Part shown: positions 35,969-44,777 of the stretch, one piece after another | Numbering within the stretch: position 1 is the first letter of the stretch | Layout: the number at the start of each line of letters is the position of its first letter | Origin: CALINB01 sp938045325 | GTDB lineage: Bacteria; Pseudomonadota; Alphaproteobacteria; Rhodospirillales; CALINB01 | Reading direction: 5' to 3' | Assembly: GCA_038114465.1 (NCBI GenBank) | Contig: JAYNQW010000015.1 | Location: 11,963-75,962, forward strand | DNA: 64,000 nt | Notes under the pieces: model-generated | What the model was told of the DNA's origin: nothing | Database searches by the model: none | What the model saw: only the letters and a program-made list of their open reading frames with translations | Position numbers and translations under genes: made by a program

Positions 35969-36592
35969 TTATGACGTGCCGTTTGAAAGGGTTGCGCGCA
36001 CTTCGGCGGAACGGTCCCAAATATTCGGCAGTTCCGTGTTGGCATAGCCGGAAACGAAGGGTTTTCGTTCGCCGGATTCGGTCACGAAAACATGGCGGCT
36101 GACGGCGCCAATATTGGCGCCATAGGCATGGATACTGATCGATGGACGATCTTCGAGCGCATTGCCAACTTTATGGATATCGCCGACCGTGGGAGAGACC
36201 ACCGTCACCTCGCCCGGACTGAGCGTCTCCACACCGGTTTCAGTCATCGGTGAGCCCGCATTTGGGAGATTGTAATTAACGCAGGTTTCTGAGCCGCGGA
36301 GCATGCCGATCACACCCCAAACCGTGTGATTGTGGACCGGCGTTGCTTGGCCGGTTCCCCAAACGAAGCTGACCACCGAAAGCCGCTCGAGCGGATCGCA
36401 ATAGAGAAGATATTGCTGGTAGTACTCGGGATCGGGAAGAGTAAACGCTTCAGGCAGCCAATCATCCTCGGCGACCAATTGCTTCATGGCGGCCTGTCCG
36501 TCGCGCAATATTTGCGCTTCATCGGAACCGGCTTGTTCAATGAGCCGTGTCATGGCCGTTACGAAGGTGCGGAGTTTATCGAGCTTATTCAT
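35969..36592 (-). CDS. Cysteine dioxygenase-type thiol dioxygenase (cupin)
   Basis: 207 residues. Iron-binding histidines are in TPVHNHTVWGVIGMLRGSE (first two) and SISIHAYGANIG (third), as in cysteine and 3-mercaptopropionate dioxygenases, which oxidise thiols to sulfinates with O2. The region is cupin-fold, single domain, cytosolic. Bacterial members of this style more often act on 3-mercaptopropionate, which I cannot separate from cysteine here. It lies upstream of ssrA and is divergent from a small membrane-protein gene. Its stop touches the tmRNA promoter. Confidence 0.85.
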   Translation of the reverse strand: MNKLDKLRTFVTAMTRLIEQAGSDEAQILRDGQAAMKQLVAEDDWLPEAFTLPDPEYYQQYLLYCDPLERLSVVSFVWGTGQATPVHNHTVWGVIGMLRGSETCVNYNLPNAGSPMTETGVETLSPGEVTVVSPTVGDIHKVGNALEDRPSISIHAYGANIGAVSRHVFVTESGERKPFVSGYANTELPNIWDRSAEVRATLSNGTS

Positions 36593-36702
36593 GTGAGCTT
36601 CCTACTGGAAAATCGGCGCGGCTCAAAGGGGCAGATTGCCGGTTTGCTGCTGAAATCAGATTTCATTATATCATGTGAAATCAATAGCTTATCCGCAAAC
36701 CC

Positions 36703-36731
36703 TTGACAAACCACACTATATAGTGCGTCAT
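36703..36731 (+). promoter_or_regulatory. TTGACA promoter element with palindrome CACTATATAGTG
   Basis: A perfect -35 hexamer (36703-36708) is followed by the 12-bp palindrome CACTATATAGTG (36714-36725), located where a repressor or the -10 region would sit. The -10 at 17-base spacing is poor; TATATAG inside the palindrome gives a shorter spacing. It faces the small membrane-protein gene and is about 110 bases from the thiol dioxygenase start on the other strand. Confidence 0.45.
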
Positions 36732-36799
36732 GGCACGGTACCTGCACCTATATATTGGGTGTATTTGTTGGCGTCTGGGAGCAACGGAGGGGGTCCTTC

Positions 36800-37039
36800 A
36801 TGAATTTAATCAAGAAATCTGTAGCCGCTATCACGCAAATTATGATTGCGCTTGCGGCGTTGACCATTGTGATTCAGGTCCTGTTTGGGCAACCGTTTGT
36901 CACGGGTGACTTCGCCGCCAATTTAATGGCGCTTATTAAGCAAATCGGCGATGCCGGCTTGATGGGGCTCATCGCCTTGGCCGTGATTCTCTGGATCTTT
37001 GCTATGAGCCGGAGTGAATCGGGCTCAAGCGGCGTTTAA
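36800..37039 (+). CDS. Small two-helix membrane protein, unknown
   Basis: 79 residues from ATG 36800, which has GGAGG upstream; the 15 extra upstream codons are not supported. Two hydrophobic helices (SVAAITQIMIALAALTIVIQVLFGQ and AGLMGLIALAVILWIFA) are joined by a loop with FVTGDFAANLMALIKQIGD; the end is short and polar. No named family. It stands alone between ssrA-associated genes and thyA and has its own promoter and terminator. Confidence 0.65.
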   Translation: MNLIKKSVAAITQIMIALAALTIVIQVLFGQPFVTGDFAANLMALIKQIGDAGLMGLIALAVILWIFAMSRSESGSSGV

Positions 37040-37094
37040 AAAATAATATGAGCCGACCAGGGTGTTTTCCCGGCTGGTCAGAAATATACGTATT

Positions 37095-37123
37095 CGCCGG
37101 GAGCTTATGGGCTTCCGGCGTTT
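37095..37123 (+). terminator. Hairpin terminator after the small membrane protein
   Basis: CGCCGGGAGC (37095-37104) pairs with GCTTCCGGCG (37111-37120), followed by TTTA. Another hairpin (GACCAG...CTGGTC, 37055-37079) precedes it. Both sit between the small membrane protein and thyA. Confidence 0.5.
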
Positions 37124-37214
37124 ACATGTTGAAAATGATGAGACGTAAAACCGTCCCATGAAAACGAGAGTCGGCACACGCCGCCCGATCGGTTAAAATC
37201 ATCGAACAAACATC

Positions 37215-38009
37215 ATGAAGCAATATATCGACCTCCTCTCCCACGTCCGTCATCACGGCATCGATAAAGAAGACCGTACCGGTACCGGCACGCGTAGCGT
37301 ATTCGGCTATCAAATGCGCTTTAAGCTGAGTGCGGGGTTTCCGGCACTGACCACTAAGCGGCTGCATTTGAAATCAATTATTCATGAACTGCTGTGGTTT
37401 CTCAAAGGCGACACCAATATCACCTATCTAAAAGAAAACGGTGTCCGTATTTGGGACGAATGGGCGGATGAGAACGGCGAGCTGGGCCCGGTCTACGGTC
37501 ATCAATGGCGTTCGTGGCCGACGCCGGATGGATCGCACATCGATCAGATCAGCGATGTGATCGAGCAAATCAAGTCCAATCCGGATTCGCGCCGCATCAT
37601 CGTTTCGGCCTGGAATGTCGCCGATGTGCCGAACATGGCGTTGCCGCCGTGCCACTGTCTGTTCCAGTTTTATGTCGCCAATGGCCAATTATCGTGCCAA
37701 CTCTATCAGCGCAGTGCCGATGTCTTTCTCGGTGTGCCGTTCAACATCGCGTCGTACGCATTATTGACGCAAATGATTGCACAGGTCTGCGGGTTAAAGC
37801 CGGGCGAGTTCATCCATACCTTCGGCGATGTTCACCTCTATTCCAACCATTTCGAACAAGCCGACGAACAGCTCAAAAGGCTGCCGTATCCATTGCCGCG
37901 CATGCACCTCAATCCGGATGTGAAAGATATTTTCGCGTTCAAGTTTGAGGACTTTGATTTGCAAGGCTACCGTTTTCATCCCCATATTCCCGCACCGGTC
38001 GCGGTATAA
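37215..38009 (+). CDS. thyA: Thymidylate synthase
   Basis: 264 residues, the same length as the E. coli enzyme. It methylates dUMP to dTMP using methylene-tetrahydrofolate. Motifs: VRHHGIDKEDRTGTGTRSVFGYQMRFKL at the start, LLWFLKGDTNI, the catalytic cysteine in LPPCHCLFQFYVANGQLSC, YQRSADVFLGVPFNIASYA and HTFGDVHLYSNH. It is followed 17 bases later by folA, which regenerates the folate cofactor this reaction oxidises. Confidence 0.95.
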   Translation: MKQYIDLLSHVRHHGIDKEDRTGTGTRSVFGYQMRFKLSAGFPALTTKRLHLKSIIHELLWFLKGDTNITYLKENGVRIWDEWADENGELGPVYGHQWRSWPTPDGSHIDQISDVIEQIKSNPDSRRIIVSAWNVADVPNMALPPCHCLFQFYVANGQLSCQLYQRSADVFLGVPFNIASYALLTQMIAQVCGLKPGEFIHTFGDVHLYSNHFEQADEQLKRLPYPLPRMHLNPDVKDIFAFKFEDFDLQGYRFHPHIPAPVAV

Positions 38010-38026
38010 AACCCAAGGGGCCTTCA

Positions 38027-38533
38027 TTGCTGATATCCTTGATCGTCGCGGTCGCAGAAAACGGTGTGATCGGCCGCGATGGCGGGTTGCCCTGGCAAAT
38101 TTCCGCCGACCTTAAACACTTTAAAACGCTGACCATGGGTAAGCCGATGATTATGGGGCGCAAGACGTTCGACTCGATCGGCAAGCCTTTGCCCGGGCGC
38201 ACGTCCATCGTGATCACCCGGCGAAAAGATTTCGCGCCCGACGGTGTTATCGTTGCAAATGCCTGGCCGGCGGCCTTAGAGGCAGCGGCGAAAACGCTCA
38301 AGGAATCCGATCAGCAAGAAGTGATGGTCATCGGTGGTGCGGAAATTTATGCGCTGGCGATGTCCGGCGCGAAACGGCTGTATGTGACGGAAGTTCATGA
38401 GGTTGTCGAAGGGGATACCGTGTTTCCTGAAATCGACAAAAACCGATGGCAGGAAATCCGGCGCGAGAAACATGCCCCCGATAATCCCGCCGAGCCGTCA
38501 TTCAGTTTCGTGACCTATGAACAAAAAGCCTGA
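38027..38533 (+). CDS. folA: Dihydrofolate reductase
   Basis: 168 residues, NADPH-dependent DHFR. Motifs: LIVAVAENGVIGRDGGLPWQISADLKHFKTLTMGKPMIMGRKTFDSIGKPLPGRTSIVITR, spelled here across the active-site loop and cofactor site; in short pieces these are GRDGGLPW, MGRKTFDS and IGGAEIY. No ATG is available: AAGGGG lies six bases before a TTG at 38027, which I take as the start. Pairs functionally with thyA. Confidence 0.93.
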   Translation: MLISLIVAVAENGVIGRDGGLPWQISADLKHFKTLTMGKPMIMGRKTFDSIGKPLPGRTSIVITRRKDFAPDGVIVANAWPAALEAAAKTLKESDQQEVMVIGGAEIYALAMSGAKRLYVTEVHEVVEGDTVFPEIDKNRWQEIRREKHAPDNPAEPSFSFVTYEQKA

Positions 38534-38535
38534 TT

Positions 38536-39699
38536 TTACTGCATCACAATATTCGGCGTGCTTTCGCTTTTTTTCACGAGCGCTTGAGCAACTTTTGCGC
38601 TGATAATTTTGGCGATTTCGATATAGGCTTTGGCATGCTTGCTTTCCGGTTTTGTTGCAACGATCGGTTCGCCACTGTCTGACGTTTCGCGAATTTCCGT
38701 ATCGAGCGGGATCTGACCCAAGAGATCGGTTTCCATGCGCTTGGCTTCGTCCACGCCACCGTCAGCACTGAAGATGTTGGTTCGTTCGCCGCAATGCGGG
38801 CAGAGGAAGTAGCTCATATTTTCAATAATGCCGAAAACGGGAACTTCAACCTTGCGAAACATATTCAGCCCCTTGCGTGCATCGGCAAGGGCGATGTCTT
38901 GCGGCGTTGTAACGATTACGGCACCCGTTAAGGGGACTTGCTGGGCGAGGGATAAATGAATATCGCCGGTGCCCGGCGGCATATCGACGACCAAAACATC
39001 CAACGCGCCCCAATTGATATCCCGGATCATTTGTATGAGGGCTGATTGCGCCATCGGGCCGCGCCAAATGACAGGATTGTCTTCCTCGACCAAGAGCCCC
39101 ATCGACATACTTTTGATGCCATAATTTTCTTTCGCATCGAGGGTTTTGCCGTCCGATGATTCGGGTTGACCGGAAATACCCAACATGCGCGGGATCGACG
39201 GTCCGTAAATGTCGGCATCCAAAAGACCGACTTTGTTGCCGATAGCGGCCAAGGCGAGGGCGAGATTGACGGCGGTCGTGGATTTGCCGACGCCGCCTTT
39301 CCCGGAAGCAACGGCGACGATGGATTTAACCTCAGGCAAAAAATTTTCCGGCGCGGCATTCGGGCCGCCGCCCATGGGCCGCCCCTGTCCATGGGGCGCG
39401 CCGCCTGGCCCATGAGAATGCTGCGGATGGGGTTGCGCGGCTTGTGGAGATGCCTGCTTTTCCGCCGTCAGAACAACCGTGGCCGAAATGACCCCAGGCA
39501 ATGCGTGAACGGCCTTTTCTGCTTCCCGGCGCAAGGGTTCGAGCTGGGGCCCCCGCTCAGGGGGAACTTCAATTGCGAAGGCGACATGGCCGTCCTTGAT
39601 TTGGATGCCGCTCACCATATTTTTACTGATGATGTCTTCATCGCCGTCTTTGACGGTTTTGAGGGCTGCGAGGATGCTATCTTGTGTAATTTCGGCCAT
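38536..39699 (-). CDS. mrp: Mrp/ApbC-type iron-sulfur cluster carrier ATPase
   Basis: 387 residues, cytosolic. N-terminal MIP18-like domain (ILAALKTVKDGDEDIISKNMV to PGVISATVVLT). A His/Pro/Gly-rich linker (QPHPQHSHGPGGAPHGQGRP) follows. The P-loop NTPase has the deviant Walker A VASGKGGVGKSTTAVNLA, then DADIYGPSIPRMLGI, DMPPGTGDIHLSLAQ and the CxxC in FLCPHCGERTNIF that binds the transferred cluster. AGGGG precedes ATG 39699. Divergent from hflK across a 240-base region with an unusual duplication. Confidence 0.92.
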   Translation of the reverse strand: MAEITQDSILAALKTVKDGDEDIISKNMVSGIQIKDGHVAFAIEVPPERGPQLEPLRREAEKAVHALPGVISATVVLTAEKQASPQAAQPHPQHSHGPGGAPHGQGRPMGGGPNAAPENFLPEVKSIVAVASGKGGVGKSTTAVNLALALAAIGNKVGLLDADIYGPSIPRMLGISGQPESSDGKTLDAKENYGIKSMSMGLLVEEDNPVIWRGPMAQSALIQMIRDINWGALDVLVVDMPPGTGDIHLSLAQQVPLTGAVIVTTPQDIALADARKGLNMFRKVEVPVFGIIENMSYFLCPHCGERTNIFSADGGVDEAKRMETDLLGQIPLDTEIRETSDSGEPIVATKPESKHAKAYIEIAKIISAKVAQALVKKSESTPNIVMQ

Positions 39700-39814
39700 G
39701 AAGTACCCCTAAAGTGACTACTATATTTCGTGTGGATTGTTGCGAAGGGGCAGACTACACTCCCCGCGCTTTGCATCTGAAAGCAGGTCTAGCATCCGGA
39801 TGGATTAGACCTTA

Positions 39815-39865
39815 AATATAGAAGGCTTATATAATATAGAAGGCTTATATATATGAAAGCCTTCT
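39815..39865. repeat. 18-bp perfect tandem duplication feeding a hairpin
   Basis: AATATAGAAGGCTTATAT occurs twice without gap (39815-39832 and 39833-39850). Just after it, AAGCCTTCT (39857-39865) is complementary to the AGAAGGCTT inside either copy, followed by GTTGTTT. Two mutually exclusive hairpins are therefore possible in the hflK leader/mrp divergent region. Confidence 0.8.
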
Positions 39866-39942
39866 GTTGTTTAAAGGCATTTAGTTTTTTTATAAGCCGG
39901 TGGAAAGCCGGTTAACCAGGGCAGGAAAGGATTACGGTAGAT

Positions 39943-41031
39943 ATGGCATGGAATCCGCACGGTGGAGGTCAAGGCCCCTGGGGCGGCGGTGGCGGCGGTG
40001 GCGGCGGTGGCCCCACAGGACCGCAACCCCCTGATATCGAGGATATGCTCCGGCGCGGCCAAGAGCGCTTTAAAAACATCATGCCCGGTGGGTTGAAGAC
40101 ATCCCGCGGCATTTTACTGATCGTGATCGCTCTGTTGGGCATTTGGCTTGCGAGTGGCTTTTACCGAGTTGATGCCGCGCAACAAGGTGTTGTGCTGTTG
40201 TTTGGTAAGAAATACAGCGAAACCGGACCAGGCCTGCATTGGTTTTTTCCGTCGCCCATCGGTACGGTGTTCACACCTGATGTGGAAAAAGTTCAACGCA
40301 CGGACATCGGTTTTCGCGGTAGCACGACATCGGTCAGTGCAAAGCGTAACGTCTCTGAAGAAAGCCTGATGTTGACCGAAGATCAAAACGTAGTCGATCT
40401 TGATTTTTCCGTGCAATGGAAAATTAAAAACGCGGCGGACTTTCTTTTTAAGATCCGCGGCCCCGAGGCGACCGTGAAACGGGCGGCCGAAAGCGCCATG
40501 CGTGAAGTGATCGGACAAACATCACTGCAATTGGCTTTAACGACTGGTCGTGCTGAGATTGAAACACTGATGCGGAATTTATTGCAAAAAATTCTCGATA
40601 GCTACAAATCCGGTATTCTAGTCACGGAAATGAAGCTGCAAGCCGCCGATCCGCCACAAGCGGTGATCGACGCCTTCAACGAAGTGCAGCGTGCGCGTCA
40701 AGACAAAGATCGTAAGCTGAATGAAGCAAAAGCTTACGAAAATAAAATTGTCCCGACGGCGCGTGGTGAAGCGAAGAAAATGATTCAAGATGCGACGGCA
40801 TACAAAGAACGGTTGATTAAAGAGGCCGAAGGTGAAGCGCAGCGTTTCCTGTCGGTTTATAATAGCTTTAAAGCCACGGAAGCGGTTGCCCGTCAGCGGT
40901 TGTATCTCGAAACCATGGAAGAAATTTTAAGCGGGGCCAATAAGGTTATTATCGACGGTAAAGGTGGATCGGGTGTCGTCCCGTATCTGCCGTTGCCTGA
41001 ATTGAAGAAACGTAGCGGAGGAGGGAACTAG
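39943..41031 (+). CDS. hflK: FtsH-modulating membrane protein HflK
   Basis: 362 residues. Gly-rich N-terminus (GPWGGGGGGGGGGPTGP), one membrane helix (GILLIVIALLGIWLASGFY), then the SPFH/band-7 domain (VVLLFGKKYSETGPGLHWFFPSPIG, then SVQWKIKNAADFLFKI). With HflC it forms the large periplasmic-side cage around FtsH, limiting its proteolysis of membrane proteins. The next gene is hflC, 2 bases away. Upstream lies the duplicated hairpin. Confidence 0.94.
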   Translation: MAWNPHGGGQGPWGGGGGGGGGGPTGPQPPDIEDMLRRGQERFKNIMPGGLKTSRGILLIVIALLGIWLASGFYRVDAAQQGVVLLFGKKYSETGPGLHWFFPSPIGTVFTPDVEKVQRTDIGFRGSTTSVSAKRNVSEESLMLTEDQNVVDLDFSVQWKIKNAADFLFKIRGPEATVKRAAESAMREVIGQTSLQLALTTGRAEIETLMRNLLQKILDSYKSGILVTEMKLQAADPPQAVIDAFNEVQRARQDKDRKLNEAKAYENKIVPTARGEAKKMIQDATAYKERLIKEAEGEAQRFLSVYNSFKATEAVARQRLYLETMEEILSGANKVIIDGKGGSGVVPYLPLPELKKRSGGGN

Positions 41032-41033
41032 TC

Positions 41034-41918
41034 ATGAAATTATCTCTCGCCATACTTGGTCTCGTTGTCATGATCACCGGTGCGGTTTTATCGGGCGCCA
41101 TGTTTACCGTGACAGAGAAGAATCAGGCCATTGTCCTGCAGTTTGGTAATCCGAAGCGTGTGATTACTGACCCTGGGCTTTATTTCAAAATTCCGTTTAT
41201 CCAAGATCTTGTTTATTACGATAAACGAATCTTGGATCTCGATCCGCCTTTCGAACAATTAACGCTGAAAGACAAGAAACGGATTAACGTCGATACATAT
41301 GCGCGGTATCGGATCACGGATCCGCTGGCGTTTTTTACATCGGCACGGACAGAGTCCGGCTTCCTATCTAACTTCGGGCCTATTTTGAATGGTAGTGTTC
41401 GGAACGAAATGGGTAAGCACCCTCTGGTTAACCTATTATCCAAAAAACGTGATGATATTATGGAGCTTATTCAGGGTCGTGCTAGTAAGGCTGCCAAGCG
41501 TTTCGGCGTCATGGTGGTTGACGTGCGGATCGGTCGGACGGATTTACCGGAAGAAATTTCCAAAAACGTTTATGAACGGATGCGCTCGGAACGGATTCAA
41601 GAAGCTAACGAGCTCCGCGCCGAAGGGGATGAAATCAAAATTGAAATCATGTCCAATGCGGATCGCAAAAAAACGATTATCCTGGCCGAAGCAAACAAAA
41701 AATCTCAAATTTTACGCGGTGAAGGTGAGGCCGGTAAAACCAGCATCCTCGGTCAGGCCCATAAACAGGGTAGGGAATTTTTCGACTTCATCCGATCCAT
41801 GGAAGCCATGCGCAAAGGTCTCAATGCGGATGACACCAGTTTGGTTCTATCGCCTGATAGCGAGTTTTTCCGTTTTTTCACGAACCCCTTGGGGCGTAAA
41901 AAGATGGGTAAACAATAA
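41034..41918 (+). CDS. hflC: FtsH-modulating membrane protein HflC
   Basis: 294 residues, N-terminal anchor (LAILGLVVMITGAVLSGAMF) then SPFH domain: VTEKNQAIVLQFGNPKRVITDPGLYFKIPF, RILDLDPP and DVRIGRTDLPEEISKNVYERM. The C-terminal RGEGEAGKTSILGQAHKQGREFFDFIRSMEAMRKGL is the usual coiled-coil and end region. Partner of HflK in the same operon. Confidence 0.94.
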   Translation: MKLSLAILGLVVMITGAVLSGAMFTVTEKNQAIVLQFGNPKRVITDPGLYFKIPFIQDLVYYDKRILDLDPPFEQLTLKDKKRINVDTYARYRITDPLAFFTSARTESGFLSNFGPILNGSVRNEMGKHPLVNLLSKKRDDIMELIQGRASKAAKRFGVMVVDVRIGRTDLPEEISKNVYERMRSERIQEANELRAEGDEIKIEIMSNADRKKTIILAEANKKSQILRGEGEAGKTSILGQAHKQGREFFDFIRSMEAMRKGLNADDTSLVLSPDSEFFRFFTNPLGRKKMGKQ

Positions 41919-41956
41919 GGTTGTCAGCCGATCCCTGGTAAACATGAGTCCGTAAT

Positions 41957-42142
41957 ATGACGGATTTAATTACCGCCCTCGGATTGGCGCTTGCGATTGA
42001 GGGCATCCTCTATGCGCTGTTTCCCGATGCCATGCGCAAGATGATGGCGCAAATTCTTTCTCAACCGCCGGCGGTCGTCCGAACAACTGGTTTGATGGCC
42101 GCCGCTGCCGGGGTGGTGGTCGTGTGGTTGGTCAGGGGTTGA
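41957..42142 (+). CDS. DUF2065 small membrane protein
   Basis: 61 residues. Sequence TDLITALGLALAIEGILYALFPDAMRKMMAQILSQPPAVVRTTGLMAAAAGVVVVWLVRG shows two hydrophobic helices separated by the conserved FPDAMRKMM / QPPAVVRTTG stretch typical of DUF2065, which is regularly found after hflC. Function unknown; position suggests a role with the HflKC/FtsH complex. Confidence 0.88.
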   Translation: MTDLITALGLALAIEGILYALFPDAMRKMMAQILSQPPAVVRTTGLMAAAAGVVVVWLVRG

Positions 42143-42196
42143 AAGCTTACTACGTTAGGCTTAAATCGCAGGTGTGATCAGGAGCGCAATAAAACA

Positions 42197-43690
42197 ATGA
42201 AACGGCACATGAGAATTACCGGAGATACCCTAACATATCTTGCCCGGGAGGCCATTCCCCGCAAGCTATTGGCTGGTTTATTGATGATCGGCGTTCTGGC
42301 GGCATCCATGCCGGCGGAGGCGCGTCCAGCACCGAAGTCCTTTGCTGATCTTGCCGAAAAATTACTGCCTGCCGTCGTTAATATTTCCACCACACAAAAA
42401 GTTGAGGGCCGGGGCGGTGTCGAAATTCCGCAACTGCCACCGGGATCGCCATTTGAAGATTTCTTCAAGGAATTTTTTGAAAGGAATATTCCGCAAGAGC
42501 GAAGCTCGCGGAAATCCACTTCATTGGGTTCGGGTTTTGTGATCGATCCGAAAGGTTACATCGTAACCAACAATCACGTGATTCAAGACGCCGATGAAAT
42601 CACGGTTGCCTTTCATAATAAGAAAAGGTTGAAGGCTAAAGTCGTCGGTCGTGATGCAAAAACCGATCTCGCGGTTCTTAAGGTCAAACCGGACCATAAA
42701 TTGACGTATGTGCCGTTTGGTGACTCGGATAAAGCCCGGGTCGGCGATTGGGTCGTCGCGATCGGTAATCCGTTTGGTTTAGGTGGCACTGTAACCGCCG
42801 GTATTTTATCGGCTCGCGGTCGAAACATTAATGCGGGTCCTTATGATGATTTTCTGCAAACGGATGCATCGATCAACCGGGGCAACTCGGGTGGTCCGAT
42901 GTTTAACCTCAAAGGCGAAGTGATCGGCATTAATACGGCGATTTTTTCGCCGTCCGGCGGCAGTGTCGGTATCGGCTTTGCTATTCCGAGTAAGGTTTCT
43001 GATCCGGTCATCCGTCAGCTGATTAAGCACGGTAAAGTCGAACGCGGCTGGCTCGGTGTCCACATTCAGGCCGTCACGCCGGAGATTGCCGAAACATTAG
43101 GATTGAAAGAACCGCACGGCGCGTTGGTTGCTAGTGTCATCAAAGGCGGGCCGGCGGAAAAGGCGAAGATTAAGCCTGGCGATGTCATCCTTAAATTCGG
43201 TAAGCGCAAAGTCATGAAAATGCGCAACCTGCCGCGGATTGTCGCTGAGACCGAAGTCGGCACGACGGTAAACGCCGAAATTTGGCGTGAGAAAAAGCTG
43301 ATCATTCGAAAAGTTAAGGTCGCCAAGCTTGAAGATCAGGGCGAAGAAATGGCAGCGGTTACGCCGAAACAAAGTAAGGGATCAAAAAAAGTTAAAGCCC
43401 TTGGCTTAACGCTGTCCTCCATAACACCGGCGCTGCGCAAACGGTTTAAATTTACCAAGCAAGCGAAAGGCGTTGTCGTTTTGAAGGTCGACAAAAACAG
43501 TCCCGCCGCAGAAAAAGGTATTCGCGTAGGCGATTTGATCGACGAAGTTAACCAGGAAGAAGTGTCAACGCCGGACCATATTGAAAAAGAAATTCAAAAG
43601 GTTCTTAAGTCGGGCCGAAAAGTCGTTCTGGTGCGTGTCGAAGGACAAGGCGGCGGCCGTTTCCTAGGCCTGCGGATCGATAAGGGCTGA
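42197..43690 (+). CDS. Do-family periplasmic serine protease (DegP/DegQ type)
   Basis: 497 residues. N-terminal export signal ending near MPAEARPAPKSF, then the trypsin-like domain with catalytic His in YIVTNNHVIQD, Asp in DAKTDLAVLKV and Ser in NRGNSGGPMF. Two PDZ domains follow, at about 275-370 and 400-497. It refolds or degrades misfolded envelope proteins. Sits in the hfl operon, consistent with shared membrane quality control. Name DegP versus DegQ cannot be decided from sequence alone. Confidence 0.92.
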   Translation: MKRHMRITGDTLTYLAREAIPRKLLAGLLMIGVLAASMPAEARPAPKSFADLAEKLLPAVVNISTTQKVEGRGGVEIPQLPPGSPFEDFFKEFFERNIPQERSSRKSTSLGSGFVIDPKGYIVTNNHVIQDADEITVAFHNKKRLKAKVVGRDAKTDLAVLKVKPDHKLTYVPFGDSDKARVGDWVVAIGNPFGLGGTVTAGILSARGRNINAGPYDDFLQTDASINRGNSGGPMFNLKGEVIGINTAIFSPSGGSVGIGFAIPSKVSDPVIRQLIKHGKVERGWLGVHIQAVTPEIAETLGLKEPHGALVASVIKGGPAEKAKIKPGDVILKFGKRKVMKMRNLPRIVAETEVGTTVNAEIWREKKLIIRKVKVAKLEDQGEEMAAVTPKQSKGSKKVKALGLTLSSITPALRKRFKFTKQAKGVVVLKVDKNSPAAEKGIRVGDLIDEVNQEEVSTPDHIEKEIQKVLKSGRKVVLVRVEGQGGGRFLGLRIDKG

Positions 43691-43721
43691 TCGGTCCAAG
43701 CATCGGCGGCAAACATTCATC

Positions 43722-44672
43722 ATGGCAGTCACCCGTCCGGTTCTGATTATTGCGGGGCCGACGGCAAGCGGTAAGTCGTCGCTGGCGATGGATGTCGCCC
43801 ATGAATTTTCCGGCACCATTATCAACGCCGATAGTATGCAAGTTTACCGTGAGCTTCGCATTGTAACGGCGCGCCCATCCGAACAGGATGAAGCAGAAAT
43901 TCCCCATCGCCTGTACGGGTTTCAATCGGCAGCGGATGTGTTTTCAGCAGGACATTGGGTGCGTCTAGCCGTTAATGAAATCAAAGCCGCCGATAAGGAA
44001 AACAGGCTGCCGGTCGTTGTCGGCGGTACGGGGTTATATTTAAAGGCCCTGTTAGAAGGCATCGTCGATGTGCCCGATATTCCGCAGCCTATTCGCGAGG
44101 AGGTTCGCGCCTTGCATGCGCGATGGGGGGCTGAGCAGTTTCACCAAGAATTGGCAAAGCGCGATCCGGCGAGCGCGGCGAAAATCCCATCCAGCGATCC
44201 GCAGCGTATGTTGCGGGCCTATGAAGTTTTTTTGGCGACGGGAAAACCCTTATCGGTATGGCAGCAGGAACAACCGGCGCCGCCGTTGCCGGATTGGGCG
44301 GTCGCCAGCATTTTGGTTTTACCGCCACGGGATCTGCTTTATGCAGCGATCGACCGGCGGTTTGAAGAGATGGTGGAAGCCGGTGTTATCGATGAAGTTG
44401 CGGCTTTGGCAGCCATAGGCTTGCCGGCCGACCGGCCGGCGTTGAAAGCCCTCGGCATTCCTGAGTTGATCGGACATAGCGAGGGAAAAATACCGTTAAA
44501 TCAAGCAGTTAGAAAAGCCCAGCAGGCGTCTCGGAACTATGCAAAACGCCAGCTCACGTGGTTTCGTAACCAATTTGAACAAAATTACACCCTAAATGCG
44601 CAATATTCGGACAGTCATAGAGAAAAAATCTTTTCATTTATTCGCAATTTTCTGTTGACCCCGCCATCCTGA
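43722..44672 (+). CDS. miaA: tRNA dimethylallyltransferase
   Basis: 316 residues. P-loop AGPTASGKSSLAMD at the N-terminus, then INADSMQVYRELRI, the tRNA-binding region and VVGGTGLYLKALLEG; later RNYAKRQLTWFRNQF. It adds the isopentenyl group to A37 of tRNAs reading U-initial codons. The gene follows the deg protease by 31 bases. Normal length. Confidence 0.94.
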   Translation: MAVTRPVLIIAGPTASGKSSLAMDVAHEFSGTIINADSMQVYRELRIVTARPSEQDEAEIPHRLYGFQSAADVFSAGHWVRLAVNEIKAADKENRLPVVVGGTGLYLKALLEGIVDVPDIPQPIREEVRALHARWGAEQFHQELAKRDPASAAKIPSSDPQRMLRAYEVFLATGKPLSVWQQEQPAPPLPDWAVASILVLPPRDLLYAAIDRRFEEMVEAGVIDEVAALAAIGLPADRPALKALGIPELIGHSEGKIPLNQAVRKAQQASRNYAKRQLTWFRNQFEQNYTLNAQYSDSHREKIFSFIRNFLLTPPS

Positions 44673-44700
44673 CCGACTAGGTTGCCGCCTTTCCTGGCTG

Positions 44701-44726
44701 GCACCCGCCGTTTTGACGGCGGGTGC
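44701..44726 (+). promoter_or_regulatory. GC-rich hairpin in the miaA-ilvB gap
   Basis: An 11-bp perfect stem (44701-44711 with 44716-44726) and four-base loop, starting 29 bases after miaA and 52 bases before ilvB. No U-run follows, and no leucine- or valine-rich leader peptide is visible here, so it is either a weak terminator or an RNA leader structure. Confidence 0.5.
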
Positions 44727-44777
44727 GGTCATTCCTGGGTAATAGCCAGATAAAACGACTGAATTAGGACGAGAGCG

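Noticed and set aside
36711..36728. NrdR box upstream of the small membrane protein
   Set aside because: The palindrome is two bases shorter in the centre than the NrdR consensus, and no nrd gene is nearby.
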